Assembly (NCBI RefSeq): GCF_000317205.1
Contig: NZ_AJLK01000189.1
Span: forward strand, 35,895 to 99,894
Reading direction: 5' to 3'
DNA: 64,000 nt
DNA from: Fischerella muscicola PCC 7414
GTDB taxonomy: Bacteria > Cyanobacteriota > Cyanobacteriia > Cyanobacteriales > Nostocaceae
The translations under genes and the position numbers were made by a program. The notes under the pieces are model-generated. The model had not been told where the DNA came from, did no database searches, and worked only from the letters and a program-made list of their open reading frames with translations. Below, piece by piece: positions 21,739 to 28,836 of the stretch (the first letter of the stretch is position 1; each line of letters starts with the position of its first letter).

Positions 21739-21796
21739 CTTTGCAGTAGAGCAAGGATATATAAAATCCAACCCCATTTGGGGAATTAAATGTTGA
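21716..21796 (+). pseudogene. tyrosine recombinase (phage-type integrase) fragment at the island edge
   Basis: In the frame ending at TGA 21794-21796 the translation reads [20 protein letters not shown], then IWGIKC. This matches the last helix of the core-binding domain of tyrosine recombinases, where a basic or aromatic helix followed by GxIxxNP is typical. The catalytic domain (R...HxxR...Y) is absent. The fragment overlaps the last codons of ftsH in a different frame and sits where base composition changes. Call rests on a short match; about 27 residues remain. Confidence 0.5.
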
Positions 21797-21811
21797 GTGA
21801 ACAGTAGGGAA

Positions 21812-21916
21812 GTGATTCTTGAACGCCATATCGCGGCTTTAAGCCCTTATGTAAATCGGCATATAAAAAGATACGGTGATTATGTAGTGAATTTACATAA
21901 TATTCCCCAACCTTAG
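21812..21916 (+). pseudogene. C-terminal remnant resembling a Tn3-family transposase
   Basis: In the frame ending at TAG 21914-21916, about 34 residues include ALSPYVNRHIKRYGDYVVNL followed by a Pro-containing end. This resembles the C-terminus of Tn3-type transposases, which carry a LSPxxxxHIxRxGDY pattern. No upstream transposase is present and no 38-bp Tn3 terminal repeat was recognised. It lies 15 bases after the recombinase fragment, so the two mark a scarred junction. The match is from memory of the family pattern and needs a profile search. Confidence 0.4.
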
Positions 21917-22113
21917 AGGCGGCAATGAATCTGCCATCCGAAATCTTTGAAAGCTAGGTATATCAAAGATTTCCAGACCCGGAGTGCAGGTTTTTACATG
22001 TATCTCGGTTTCATGTCAATACGGAAATAACTCTCGAAAAACTACACATAAGGAAAAATAAATTACATTTTTCCTGAAATTTGCTATTTTAGAAGCAATC
22101 CATTTATTGAGTG

Positions 22114-22148
22114 TCCTAAGCTTCCTGTAGAGGCTTAGGATTTTTTTT
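22114..22148 (+). terminator. rho-independent terminator
   Basis: Arms TCCTAAGC (22114-22121) and GCTTAGGA (22133-22140) are followed by eight T residues. It is oriented for rightward transcripts coming from ftsH and the remnants, and stands just before the convergent glycosyltransferase gene. The rest of 21917-22113 shows no gene. Confidence 0.75.
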
Positions 22149-22178
22149 AGCTATAAGTTATGAGTTGGAAGTTTTACT

Positions 22179-23366
22179 CTAAATTAACCCCATTTCTTGC
22201 AATCCTTGCTTTAGTCGCTGTGCTTCTTGGGGATTATTTTTTTCATGTAAAGCGATCGCTCTCCCAAAGGCAGCTAAACTAGCCTGCAAGTTACCTAATT
22301 TTAGGAGTACAACTCCTAAATTTTGATATGCATCAGCGTAGTTAGGATTGATCCCTATGGCTTTTTGATAGCAAGCGATCGCGTCATTATATAAACCCAT
22401 TGCTTTCAGAGTCATTCCTAAATTGTAATGTCCTGTGGCAAAATTAGGGTCAATTTTCAAAGCATTTTCGTAAGCAATTTTGGCATGATTTAAATCTCCA
22501 GCTGTTTTAAACAAATTACCTAAATTGTTATATGCACCTAGCTTCAGCATAGGATAAATAGGTAATTTAATTGCAGCTTGATAATGAGCAACAGCCTGTT
22601 TTAAATTTTGTACTCGACTGTAAGCAATGCCTAAATGATAGTACAGTTCATATAAAATGTCATAGTTGTCTTCTGCGGTAGTGACTCCTCTGGCCAATAA
22701 CTCTACACCTTCTGAAATTTTCCCAGTTTCCACATATAATGCCCCTAATTTACTACAAACATAAGGATCATCAGGATGAGTAGCTAAAAACTCTTCCATT
22801 GCTGCTTGGGCTTTGGCATATTTATTGTTTTGGTTGATGACATCTTTTTGATAACCAGAATGGAGAATTGCCACACCTTGCAAATAACCGACTTGCCATT
22901 GTGGCTCTTTGGATAAAATCTCTGTGACGCTATCATCAACTAAAGCATGGTAAGGGCGAGAAAAATAAATTTCTGGATGATTACGAAATAAACGGGAAAC
23001 CAGGGAATAGGGAGATTGTACCGCCCCTACTTCTTGCCGAACTAGATTAATCAGTAAATATTCTTCTCTATGAATTGCCTCTTGCAGCTGGGGTACAATT
23101 TTTTGTGCTAGACTTTCATCTGCATCTAAAACCAGAACCCAATCGCCTGTGACGTATTTTAAAGCTTCATTTCGGGCTGCACTAAAGTCATTGCACCATT
23201 GAAATTCATATACCTTTGCACCGAATTTCTTAGCTACATACACGGTGCTATCTGTTGAGCCTGTATCTAGTATTACTATTTCATCTACCACATTTCTGAC
23301 GCTGCCCAGACATTTGGGTAGTGTTTTTTCTTCGTCTTTAACAATCATGCACAGGCTGAGCTTCAT
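22179..23366 (-). CDS. GT2-family glycosyltransferase with C-terminal TPR repeats
   Basis: 395 residues. The N-terminal part (about 1-200) is a GT-A fold glycosyltransferase: LSLCMIVKDEEKTLPKCL, DEIVILDTGSTDST and the metal-binding WVLVLDADES. The C-terminal part (about 205-390) is a set of tetratricopeptide repeats, e.g. KIDPNFATGHYNLGMTLKAMG and NPNYADAYQNLGVVLLKLGN. Proteins of this architecture are common in filamentous cyanobacteria and are thought to glycosylate proteins or peptides, with the TPRs binding partners. No signal peptide, so it is cytosolic. The substrate is unknown. It is the first gene to the right of the composition break. Confidence 0.88.
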   Translation of the reverse strand: MKLSLCMIVKDEEKTLPKCLGSVRNVVDEIVILDTGSTDSTVYVAKKFGAKVYEFQWCNDFSAARNEALKYVTGDWVLVLDADESLAQKIVPQLQEAIHREEYLLINLVRQEVGAVQSPYSLVSRLFRNHPEIYFSRPYHALVDDSVTEILSKEPQWQVGYLQGVAILHSGYQKDVINQNNKYAKAQAAMEEFLATHPDDPYVCSKLGALYVETGKISEGVELLARGVTTAEDNYDILYELYYHLGIAYSRVQNLKQAVAHYQAAIKLPIYPMLKLGAYNNLGNLFKTAGDLNHAKIAYENALKIDPNFATGHYNLGMTLKAMGLYNDAIACYQKAIGINPNYADAYQNLGVVLLKLGNLQASLAAFGRAIALHEKNNPQEAQRLKQGLQEMGLI

Positions 23367-23478
23367 AAGATGATCGTATATTTATTTAAAAATTATGTAA
23401 ATATAAGCAATTTTAAGTCTGTGCGAAAATCAATATCAACTAAACCATAGTGATCGCACACCCTACAGCAAACATATA

Positions 23479-23510
23479 GATCCCTGACTTCTCTCCAGAA
23501 GTCGGGGATC
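23479..23510. repeat. intergenic hairpin repeat, terminator-like
   Basis: The arms GATCCCTGACTTCT and AGAAGTCGGGGATC flank CTCC and are followed by TTGTTTTT. It could end rightward transcription. Hairpins of this kind (agaagtcggggatc) are dispersed in many Nostocales genomes. It is in the 450-base gap before the alkaline phosphatase gene, which otherwise holds only repeats. Confidence 0.55.
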
Positions 23511-23537
23511 TTGTTTTTCGTCAAGTTTCAAGTTCTG

Positions 23538-23641
23538 ATACCAATTTGAAAAAAGAATGCGACAGATAGGCCATCTTGTAGAGACGCGATTCATCGCGTC
23601 TTTATCCAAGGACGTGTTGCAATCATTAATTGAATTGGTAT
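23538..23641. repeat. MITE-like element with short inverted ends
   Basis: 104 bases bounded by ATACCAATT and AATTGGTAT, enclosing a second hairpin (AGACGCGAT-TC-ATCGCGTCT). No coding sequence. The structure suggests a small non-autonomous element or a structured intergenic repeat. A related single end (ATACCAATTT) is seen near 59779. The following 180 bases to 23820 contain more short repeats (TAGACGCG, GGCGTTCCCGAAGG, GGGTACACCGATGCAC), also present near 26820. Confidence 0.45.
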
Positions 23642-23820
23642 GAAGTTGGAGATTCTTGTTTCAAAACTGGATTGTGAGGTTCTGAGGCTGGAATTTTTAT
23701 TTATTGAACGAACACTGATGTAGACGCGCTTATAGGCTTCCCGTACGCCATAAGGCGTTCCCGAAGGTAGGGTACACCGATGCACACAGATGGATCATGG
23801 GTTTGCTGTTATATTGATCT

Positions 23821-25179
23821 TTAATCTGAAGTTTCCCGATCCCTGTTCCCCGTTTTACCAAACAATGTCCTGTACATCAACTTATAAATATCTGTATTAT
23901 CTGCTGTATTTGGTAGTAACTCAGCATTAAATCCATGCGCTTTGGCAACAATTGCTCCAGTGAAATCACCTAAACCAGCCCAAGCGATCGCAAACGGAAA
24001 GCGTTTACCTTCTTTGTCTGGTGCAGAGACAAACGGTACAGTAGCAGTCCCATCTTTCCCATCCCAAGGTGAACCGTTTTCGCCTTTTTCTGGCAAAGGC
24101 TTATCTAAAGGGAAATCTTTCTCTGTGACTCCTACTACTTCTAATCCTCCAGCATCGCTATCTGCGGCTGTCACTAATAAAGTATGTGGGTTTTTCTCAA
24201 TAAATTTCATTGCCACACCAACGGCATCATCAGCGTGCTTGACTGCTTCTATGCAACCAGCTGCGTGATTAAAATTACAAAAGTTATCGCTACCCTCTTC
24301 TTCCAAAACCACAAAAAAACCATTTGAGTTTTGCGAAACTATCTTTAAAGTTGCATCCAGCATTTCCGCAACTGTTGGCGCTGTGGGTACATACAAAGGC
24401 AAATTCTGCTGTTTCAATTCTTCTTCTGGCGCATCATTGTAGGTATCGTCGGCGGCAAAAATGCCTAGTACTTTCTTAGTATTTGCTGGTAATTGCAAAA
24501 GTTCATCGCGAGTATAAACCACGGTGTAACCCTTTTGTTTTGCTTCTTCAATCAAATTTATGCCATCTCGACGTTGACTTTGTTCGGCGGTGGCGTGTCT
24601 GCCGGCTATGCCTTTGGGTAGATACCACATCTCGCCACCACCCATGATGACATCGACTCCAGACAGAACAATTTGTTTGGTGATTTCGGCAAATTCGCGA
24701 CGATTTGCTGCCTTGGCGACAAATGCACCTGTTCCCGGTTCGTGAATCATCCCAGAGTTTATGATTGCCGTTCCCTTGCCTGTAGCGATCGCTTCTTCCA
24801 TAATTGTTTGAGGTTGATCACAAAAGGCTACTACGGGTTGTAAAGCTTCATTCAATCCGAAAGAGTCAGCATTGACTTTCACTCCTGTAGCGTGAGTGAC
24901 CGCACCAGCATTAGAAGTGGCAGTGAGTTGGTTTTTCATGTGTCCCAAATACACAGCCAGGTGGGACATTTTATCCCAATTGAGTCTACCATCAGGGCCA
25001 AGGTAAAGCACCCGCGCTGCTCCCCAGTGAGATGCACTTGTCCCATCCGGATGGATAAAGATCACGTTCCCTTGGCGGGAGTTTATGTTAACTAGATTTT
25101 GGGAATTGCAGGCTACTAATATAGCTACTAAGACAGTGACAGTGAAGGCAATTATTTTGTTATTAAATAACTTGAGCAT
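23821..25179 (-). CDS. alkaline phosphatase, predicted lipoprotein
   Basis: 452 residues. A lipoprotein signal (hydrophobic stretch then LVAILVAC) points to attachment at a membrane, facing the periplasm. The alkaline phosphatase superfamily core is visible: VIFIHPDGTSASHW (metal-binding Asp), TSNAGAVTHATGVK (nucleophile region), GGGEMWYLP, LEEEGSDNFCN and LVTAADSDAGGLEVVG (metal-binding region). It should release phosphate from organic monoesters. No clear Pho box was identified upstream, but the 150 bases between it and the divergent carotenoid oxygenase are mostly a tandem repeat. Chain length fits the family. Confidence 0.88.
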   Translation of the reverse strand: MLKLFNNKIIAFTVTVLVAILVACNSQNLVNINSRQGNVIFIHPDGTSASHWGAARVLYLGPDGRLNWDKMSHLAVYLGHMKNQLTATSNAGAVTHATGVKVNADSFGLNEALQPVVAFCDQPQTIMEEAIATGKGTAIINSGMIHEPGTGAFVAKAANRREFAEITKQIVLSGVDVIMGGGEMWYLPKGIAGRHATAEQSQRRDGINLIEEAKQKGYTVVYTRDELLQLPANTKKVLGIFAADDTYNDAPEEELKQQNLPLYVPTAPTVAEMLDATLKIVSQNSNGFFVVLEEEGSDNFCNFNHAAGCIEAVKHADDAVGVAMKFIEKNPHTLLVTAADSDAGGLEVVGVTEKDFPLDKPLPEKGENGSPWDGKDGTATVPFVSAPDKEGKRFPFAIAWAGLGDFTGAIVAKAHGFNAELLPNTADNTDIYKLMYRTLFGKTGNRDRETSD

Positions 25180-25266
25180 ACGTTTAATAGAGATGTAAGA
25201 ATGCGGGGTGTAGGGGTGTGGGGGTATACGGATGTAGGGGTATGATTCAAGCTATTTCCCTTACCT

Positions 25267-25310
25267 CCTTACACCCTTACACCCTTACACCCTTACACCC
25301 TTACACCCTT
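25267..25310. repeat. short tandem repeat, nine-base unit
   Basis: About five copies of CCTTACACC sit between the divergent alkaline phosphatase and carotenoid oxygenase genes. Directly upstream (about 25200-25245) is a related G-rich strand pattern (GGGGTGTAGGGGTGTGGGGG). Such repeats are common in filamentous cyanobacteria. They occupy the space where the promoters of both genes should be. Confidence 0.8.
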
Positions 25311-25327
25311 TCTTCGGTAAATTTTCT

Positions 25328-26785
25328 ATGGCTTTAATTAACGAAAAGTTAAGAAAAAAAGCTTGGGCAAATGCGATCGCTAAACCCGCCCAAGAATTCC
25401 CACTTACCCCCCTACCTGTAATTTCTGGCACAATCCCACCTGGTTTACGCGGTACATTATATCGCAACGGCCCTGGACGGCTAGAGCGGGGCGGTATTCA
25501 TGTGGGACACTGGTTTGATGGAGATGGTGCAATTCTGGGAGTACACTTCAACACCCCCCCTTACCAAGGGGGGGACAGGGGGGGTGCTACTGCTGTCTAT
25601 CGCTACGTCCAAACAGATGGTTACAAAGAAGAAACAGCAGCAGGCAAACTGCTTTATGGTAACTACGGAATGACAGCACCGGGAGCATTTTGGAATCGAT
25701 GGTTAAAGCCAATTAAAAATGTTGCCAATACCTCGGTGCTAGCATTACCTGATAAACTATTGGCTCTGTGGGAAGGTGATCATCCCTATGCTTTAGACCT
25801 ACAAACACTAGAAACCAAAGGTTCAGACAATTTAGGCGGACTTGACAAAGGCTTGCCTTATTCTGCCCATCCTAGTGTAGACTTACACACCAAAGAGATT
25901 TTTAACTTTGGTGTCTCTCCTGGAGCAAATGCTGTACTCAATCTTTTTAAAAGTGACTGGACAGGTAAAATTGTCCAAAAAGCGAAATTTACTCTAAATG
26001 GCTTTCCTGCCATCCATGATTTTGTTTTAGCAGGACCATATCTGGTGTTTTTTGCTCCTGCTGTACGGGTGAATGTTTTTCCCATCCTCGCAGGAATAAG
26101 TACTTATAGTGAGTGTCTCCAATGGCAACCCCAGGTAGGAACGCAAATTTTAATTTTTAACCGCCAAACACTTTCCTTGGTAAGTCGGGGAGAAACAGAA
26201 CCTTGGTTCCAGTGGCATTTTGCCAATGGTTATGTAGATCCTAACGGTGAAGTAATTGTAGATATTGCCCGCTATCAGGACTTTCAGACAAACCAGTTTC
26301 TGCAAGAAGTAGCGTTTGGTGAGACTCACACACCAGCCAAGAGTACATTGACGCGAGTTCGCATAAATCCTCAAACTGGTGCAGTGACAAACATTCAACA
26401 AATATTAGATCGCCATTGTGAATTCCCCAGCGTCCCACCTGAAAACGTCGGACAAGCCTCGCGCTACACTTATCTTTCCATCTCTCAAGAAGGAACAGAT
26501 ATTAGCCAAGAAATATTAAATGGAATCGCCTGCTACGATCACAAAACCGAAACTCTCACCGAAGCAGACTTGGGTGAAAATCGCTATCCTAGTGAACCCA
26601 TCTACGTTACAGACGCCGACAATCCAGAACAAGCTTGGATTTTAACGGTTGTGTATGATGGCAATTGCGATCGTAGTCAAGTTTGGGTTTTTGATGCCCA
26701 TCGGTTAAGTGAAGAACCTGTGTGTAAGCTGGAACTACCAAGTGTGATTCCTCATAGTTTTCATGGAACTTGGAAAGGGGTGTAG
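25328..26785 (+). CDS. carotenoid oxygenase (RPE65/lignostilbene dioxygenase family)
   Basis: 485 residues forming a seven-bladed propeller with a non-haem iron held by four His. The four His motifs are visible: SAHPSVDLH, AIHDFVLAG, FQWHFANGY and, at the C-terminus, HSFHGTW. The start region (PPGLRGTLYRNGPGRLERGG and HWFDGDG) is typical. It cleaves carotenoids or apocarotenoids to retinal-like aldehydes; the exact substrate is not readable. Residues about 75-88 (PPYQGGDRGGA) are encoded by an inserted C/G palindrome and are absent from the normal fold at this surface loop. ATG 25328 starts right after a T-rich stretch; no strong ribosome site is seen. Confidence 0.9.
   Translation: MALINEKLRKKAWANAIAKPAQEFPLTPLPVISGTIPPGLRGTLYRNGPGRLERGGIHVGHWFDGDGAILGVHFNTPPYQGGDRGGATAVYRYVQTDGYKEETAAGKLLYGNYGMTAPGAFWNRWLKPIKNVANTSVLALPDKLLALWEGDHPYALDLQTLETKGSDNLGGLDKGLPYSAHPSVDLHTKEIFNFGVSPGANAVLNLFKSDWTGKIVQKAKFTLNGFPAIHDFVLAGPYLVFFAPAVRVNVFPILAGISTYSECLQWQPQVGTQILIFNRQTLSLVSRGETEPWFQWHFANGYVDPNGEVIVDIARYQDFQTNQFLQEVAFGETHTPAKSTLTRVRINPQTGAVTNIQQILDRHCEFPSVPPENVGQASRYTYLSISQEGTDISQEILNGIACYDHKTETLTEADLGENRYPSEPIYVTDADNPEQAWILTVVYDGNCDRSQVWVFDAHRLSEEPVCKLELPSVIPHSFHGTWKGV
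25554..25584. repeat. C7/G7 palindrome inserted in frame in the carotenoid oxygenase gene
   Basis: CCCCCCC-TTACCAA-GGGGGGG then ACA-GGGGGGG. The same motif type (CCCCCCTTGCTAAGGGG) is intergenic at about 28752-28766, so it is a dispersed repeat. Its insertion keeps the frame. Confidence 0.7.
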
Positions 26786-26881
26786 GGAAGTCCATAAAAG
26801 ATAGTCTTTTTATAAATCGTAGACGCGCAAGCGGCTTCCCGCAGGGTACACCGATGCACAGCGATAAACACCGATGTACTT

Positions 26882-26957
26882 TGAAAAACTCTGCGCCCCT
26901 CTGCGCTTACTCTGCGCCCCTCTGCGTTTAAAAAAAATTATAAGTTTACGCAAAGCC
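26882..26957. repeat. dispersed CTCTGCG repeat, copy 1
   Basis: Begins TGAAAAACTCTGCG and ends ATAAGTTTACGCAAAG, with CTCTGCGTTTAAAAA inside. A clear relative is at 59332-59404. Shorter relatives are at about 32085-32150 and, inverted, at about 36095-36135. It has no coding potential and marks the gap between the carotenoid oxygenase and pentapeptide genes. Confidence 0.6.
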
Positions 26958-26960
26958 GTA

Positions 26961-27620
26961 CTAATAATCAGGCATAATCGCATCCTGAAGATTCGCACCG
27001 TTCAGATTAGCCCCCGCTAACTTCGCTCCTGTGAGGTTAGCACCTGCTAAATTTGCCCCTTTAAGGTTACTCCATCGTAAGTCAGCACCTCGCAAGTCAG
27101 CCTCACTCAGATTAGCCCGTAACAAATAAGCACTACTCAAGTGAGCTTTGCTGAGATTTACTTGATAAAGATCAGCTTTATAAAGGTAGGCTCCTATTAA
27201 TTCCGCATCGTACAGGTTTGCTTTGCTCAAATCTGCCCCAATCAAGTTAGCTTCGATGAGGTTGGCAAAACAGAGGTTAGTACGATGCAGCTTGGCTGTA
27301 CCCAAATCAGCACCTCTCAAGTTTGCACCTTTTAAGTCAGCCCCAATTAAATTAGCATCAGCAAGCACAGCGTTTTTGAGGTTAGCTTGACTCAAGTTAA
27401 CCCCAATCAAATTGGCATGGCTCAAATTTGCCTGGGTAAGTTTGGCAAAACTTAAATTAGCAACACTGAAATTAACTAAACTCAAGTTAGCTTCAGCCAA
27501 ATTTGCTTCATAGAGATCAACACCACTCAAATCTGGTTCAATATCGGGGTTTTTTTCTCTCCACTCCATCCACGTGACTGCACCAGCTTTCAGTAAAGCC
27601 AGATGCTCTTGATTTGCCAT
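26961..27620 (-). CDS. pentapeptide-repeat protein
   Basis: 219 residues. From about residue 30 the chain is continuous A(D/N)LxX pentapeptides (e.g. ANLIGADLKGANLRGADL), which fold as a right-handed beta-helix. The N-terminal KAGAVTWMEWREKNP is a common lead-in in cyanobacterial members. No enzyme motif, signal peptide or membrane segment. Its role is unknown; such proteins are numerous in cyanobacteria. It starts 10 bases after the ccmP stop on the same strand, so the two may be co-transcribed. Confidence 0.9.
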   Translation of the reverse strand: MANQEHLALLKAGAVTWMEWREKNPDIEPDLSGVDLYEANLAEANLSLVNFSVANLSFAKLTQANLSHANLIGVNLSQANLKNAVLADANLIGADLKGANLRGADLGTAKLHRTNLCFANLIEANLIGADLSKANLYDAELIGAYLYKADLYQVNLSKAHLSSAYLLRANLSEADLRGADLRWSNLKGANLAGANLTGAKLAGANLNGANLQDAIMPDY

Positions 27621-27630
27621 TTTGTCTCCT

Positions 27631-28272
27631 TTATTCCTGACGCACTGCCAGGGGATTTGTCCTACCTGCTACACTTTCAATTGCAGTTAACGCTCCAGCT
27701 GCACCTGCAAGAATATCCCGTTCTTGTCCACCCAAATACAGCCGTCCAAAACTACCCACCGCTTGAACTTCCAAAATATTAATCGCTGCTGCTTTCTCAG
27801 CTTCATTCGCAGCGAGGGCGGCGTAAGCAGCAGGCTCAACTTCCAATACATACAGCGTTTGTCCTGCCAGTAATAATTGTCCCCGACGCGTACGGTTGAT
27901 CAATTGTGTTTGGTAAGCATCAATGTTGCGGATAATCTGGCTAGAAACAACACGCGGTTTGAGACATTCTTCTCTTCTGACTCCTAGTGTTGCTAAAATT
28001 GCTTGACCAGCTGCTCGTGTTTCCCCTTGGGAAGCAGAATGAACTTCCAATAAACCGTAGAGTCGTTCAACTACCTGTACTCCCGGACGAACAGAAGCAG
28101 CTTTCAGCGCAACATCTGTAATCCGATTAATCTCAATCCCAGGCGAGATTTCCACCCACAGCGATGTATCCCCAGGTAATGGCAAGAAACCTTGAGCTAC
28201 CGTTCCCATATATGCTGCGTGTTGAGGTTGCAAGCTATCAAGAAATACGAAACTGCGTAGTTCTACTCCCAA
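27631..28272 (-). CDS. ccmP: carboxysome shell protein CcmP (tandem BMC domains)
   Basis: 213 residues made of two BMC-type domains. The N-terminal [20 protein letters not shown] and [18 protein letters not shown], then [20 protein letters not shown], match cyanobacterial CcmP, which forms stacked pseudohexameric trimers with a gated pore in the beta-carboxysome shell. The start is a TTG at 28272, supported by GGAG nine bases upstream and by the conserved MGVELRS beginning. The main ccm operon is not in this window; ccmP is usually unlinked. Its neighbour is a pentapeptide protein with no known carboxysome role. Confidence 0.85.
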   Translation of the reverse strand: MGVELRSFVFLDSLQPQHAAYMGTVAQGFLPLPGDTSLWVEISPGIEINRITDVALKAASVRPGVQVVERLYGLLEVHSASQGETRAAGQAILATLGVRREECLKPRVVSSQIIRNIDAYQTQLINRTRRGQLLLAGQTLYVLEVEPAAYAALAANEAEKAAAINILEVQAVGSFGRLYLGGQERDILAGAAGALTAIESVAGRTNPLAVRQE

Positions 28273-28836
28273 GGTTCTATTCTCCAGTCATCAGGGTCAA
28301 AGTGATTTGTTGCAAAATGTATACTTATCTTTAAACTACCATAAAGATATGTTGATACATAAGCGAGAGAATCACCCTGTAGCCCTTGTCTACATACTGC
28401 TTAAGTCTTACGCACACTCTACCAGTCCTTGGCGTTCTTGGCGTCATGGCGGTTAAATAAATAAAGCTTTTTGGCGACTTTGCATAACTCCTCACTAACT
28501 TTACCGTGATCATCTCACCGAGAATCAGAACAGCTTAACCAGCCGCATACCCAGTCACCCCGAACTTAAGTTACATAAATACAGTAAATACTGCCAGAAA
28601 ACAGCTTCGTCGTTCACAATCGTCTCATATCCTCAAAATCTGGATGTGGTAGCTACAAAATCAAAGAGCGAAAATAGAATACATAGGTATTGCAGTATCA
28701 GTTATTTTAGTAAATCTCTTGTGCAAATCACTGAAAAACCCCTCCAAATCCCCCCTTGCTAAGGGGCTGGAGTTTTTAAGTTTACTGATAACTGATAACT
28801 GATCACTGCTAACTGTCATATAGGAGTTTGTTATCT
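28273..28836. other. intergenic stretch before putA
   Basis: About 560 bases without a gene. It contains a C/G palindrome repeat (about 28740-28768, CCCCCCTTGCTAAGGGG), a short tandem run (CTGATAACTGATAACTGATCACTG, described by position about 28785-28807) and an AGGAG at 28822-28826 that serves putA. No RNA gene was recognised. Confidence 0.5.

Noticed and set aside
24892..25095. Short frame opposite the alkaline phosphatase gene
   Set aside because: It is antisense within a gene with clear motifs and has no ribosome site.
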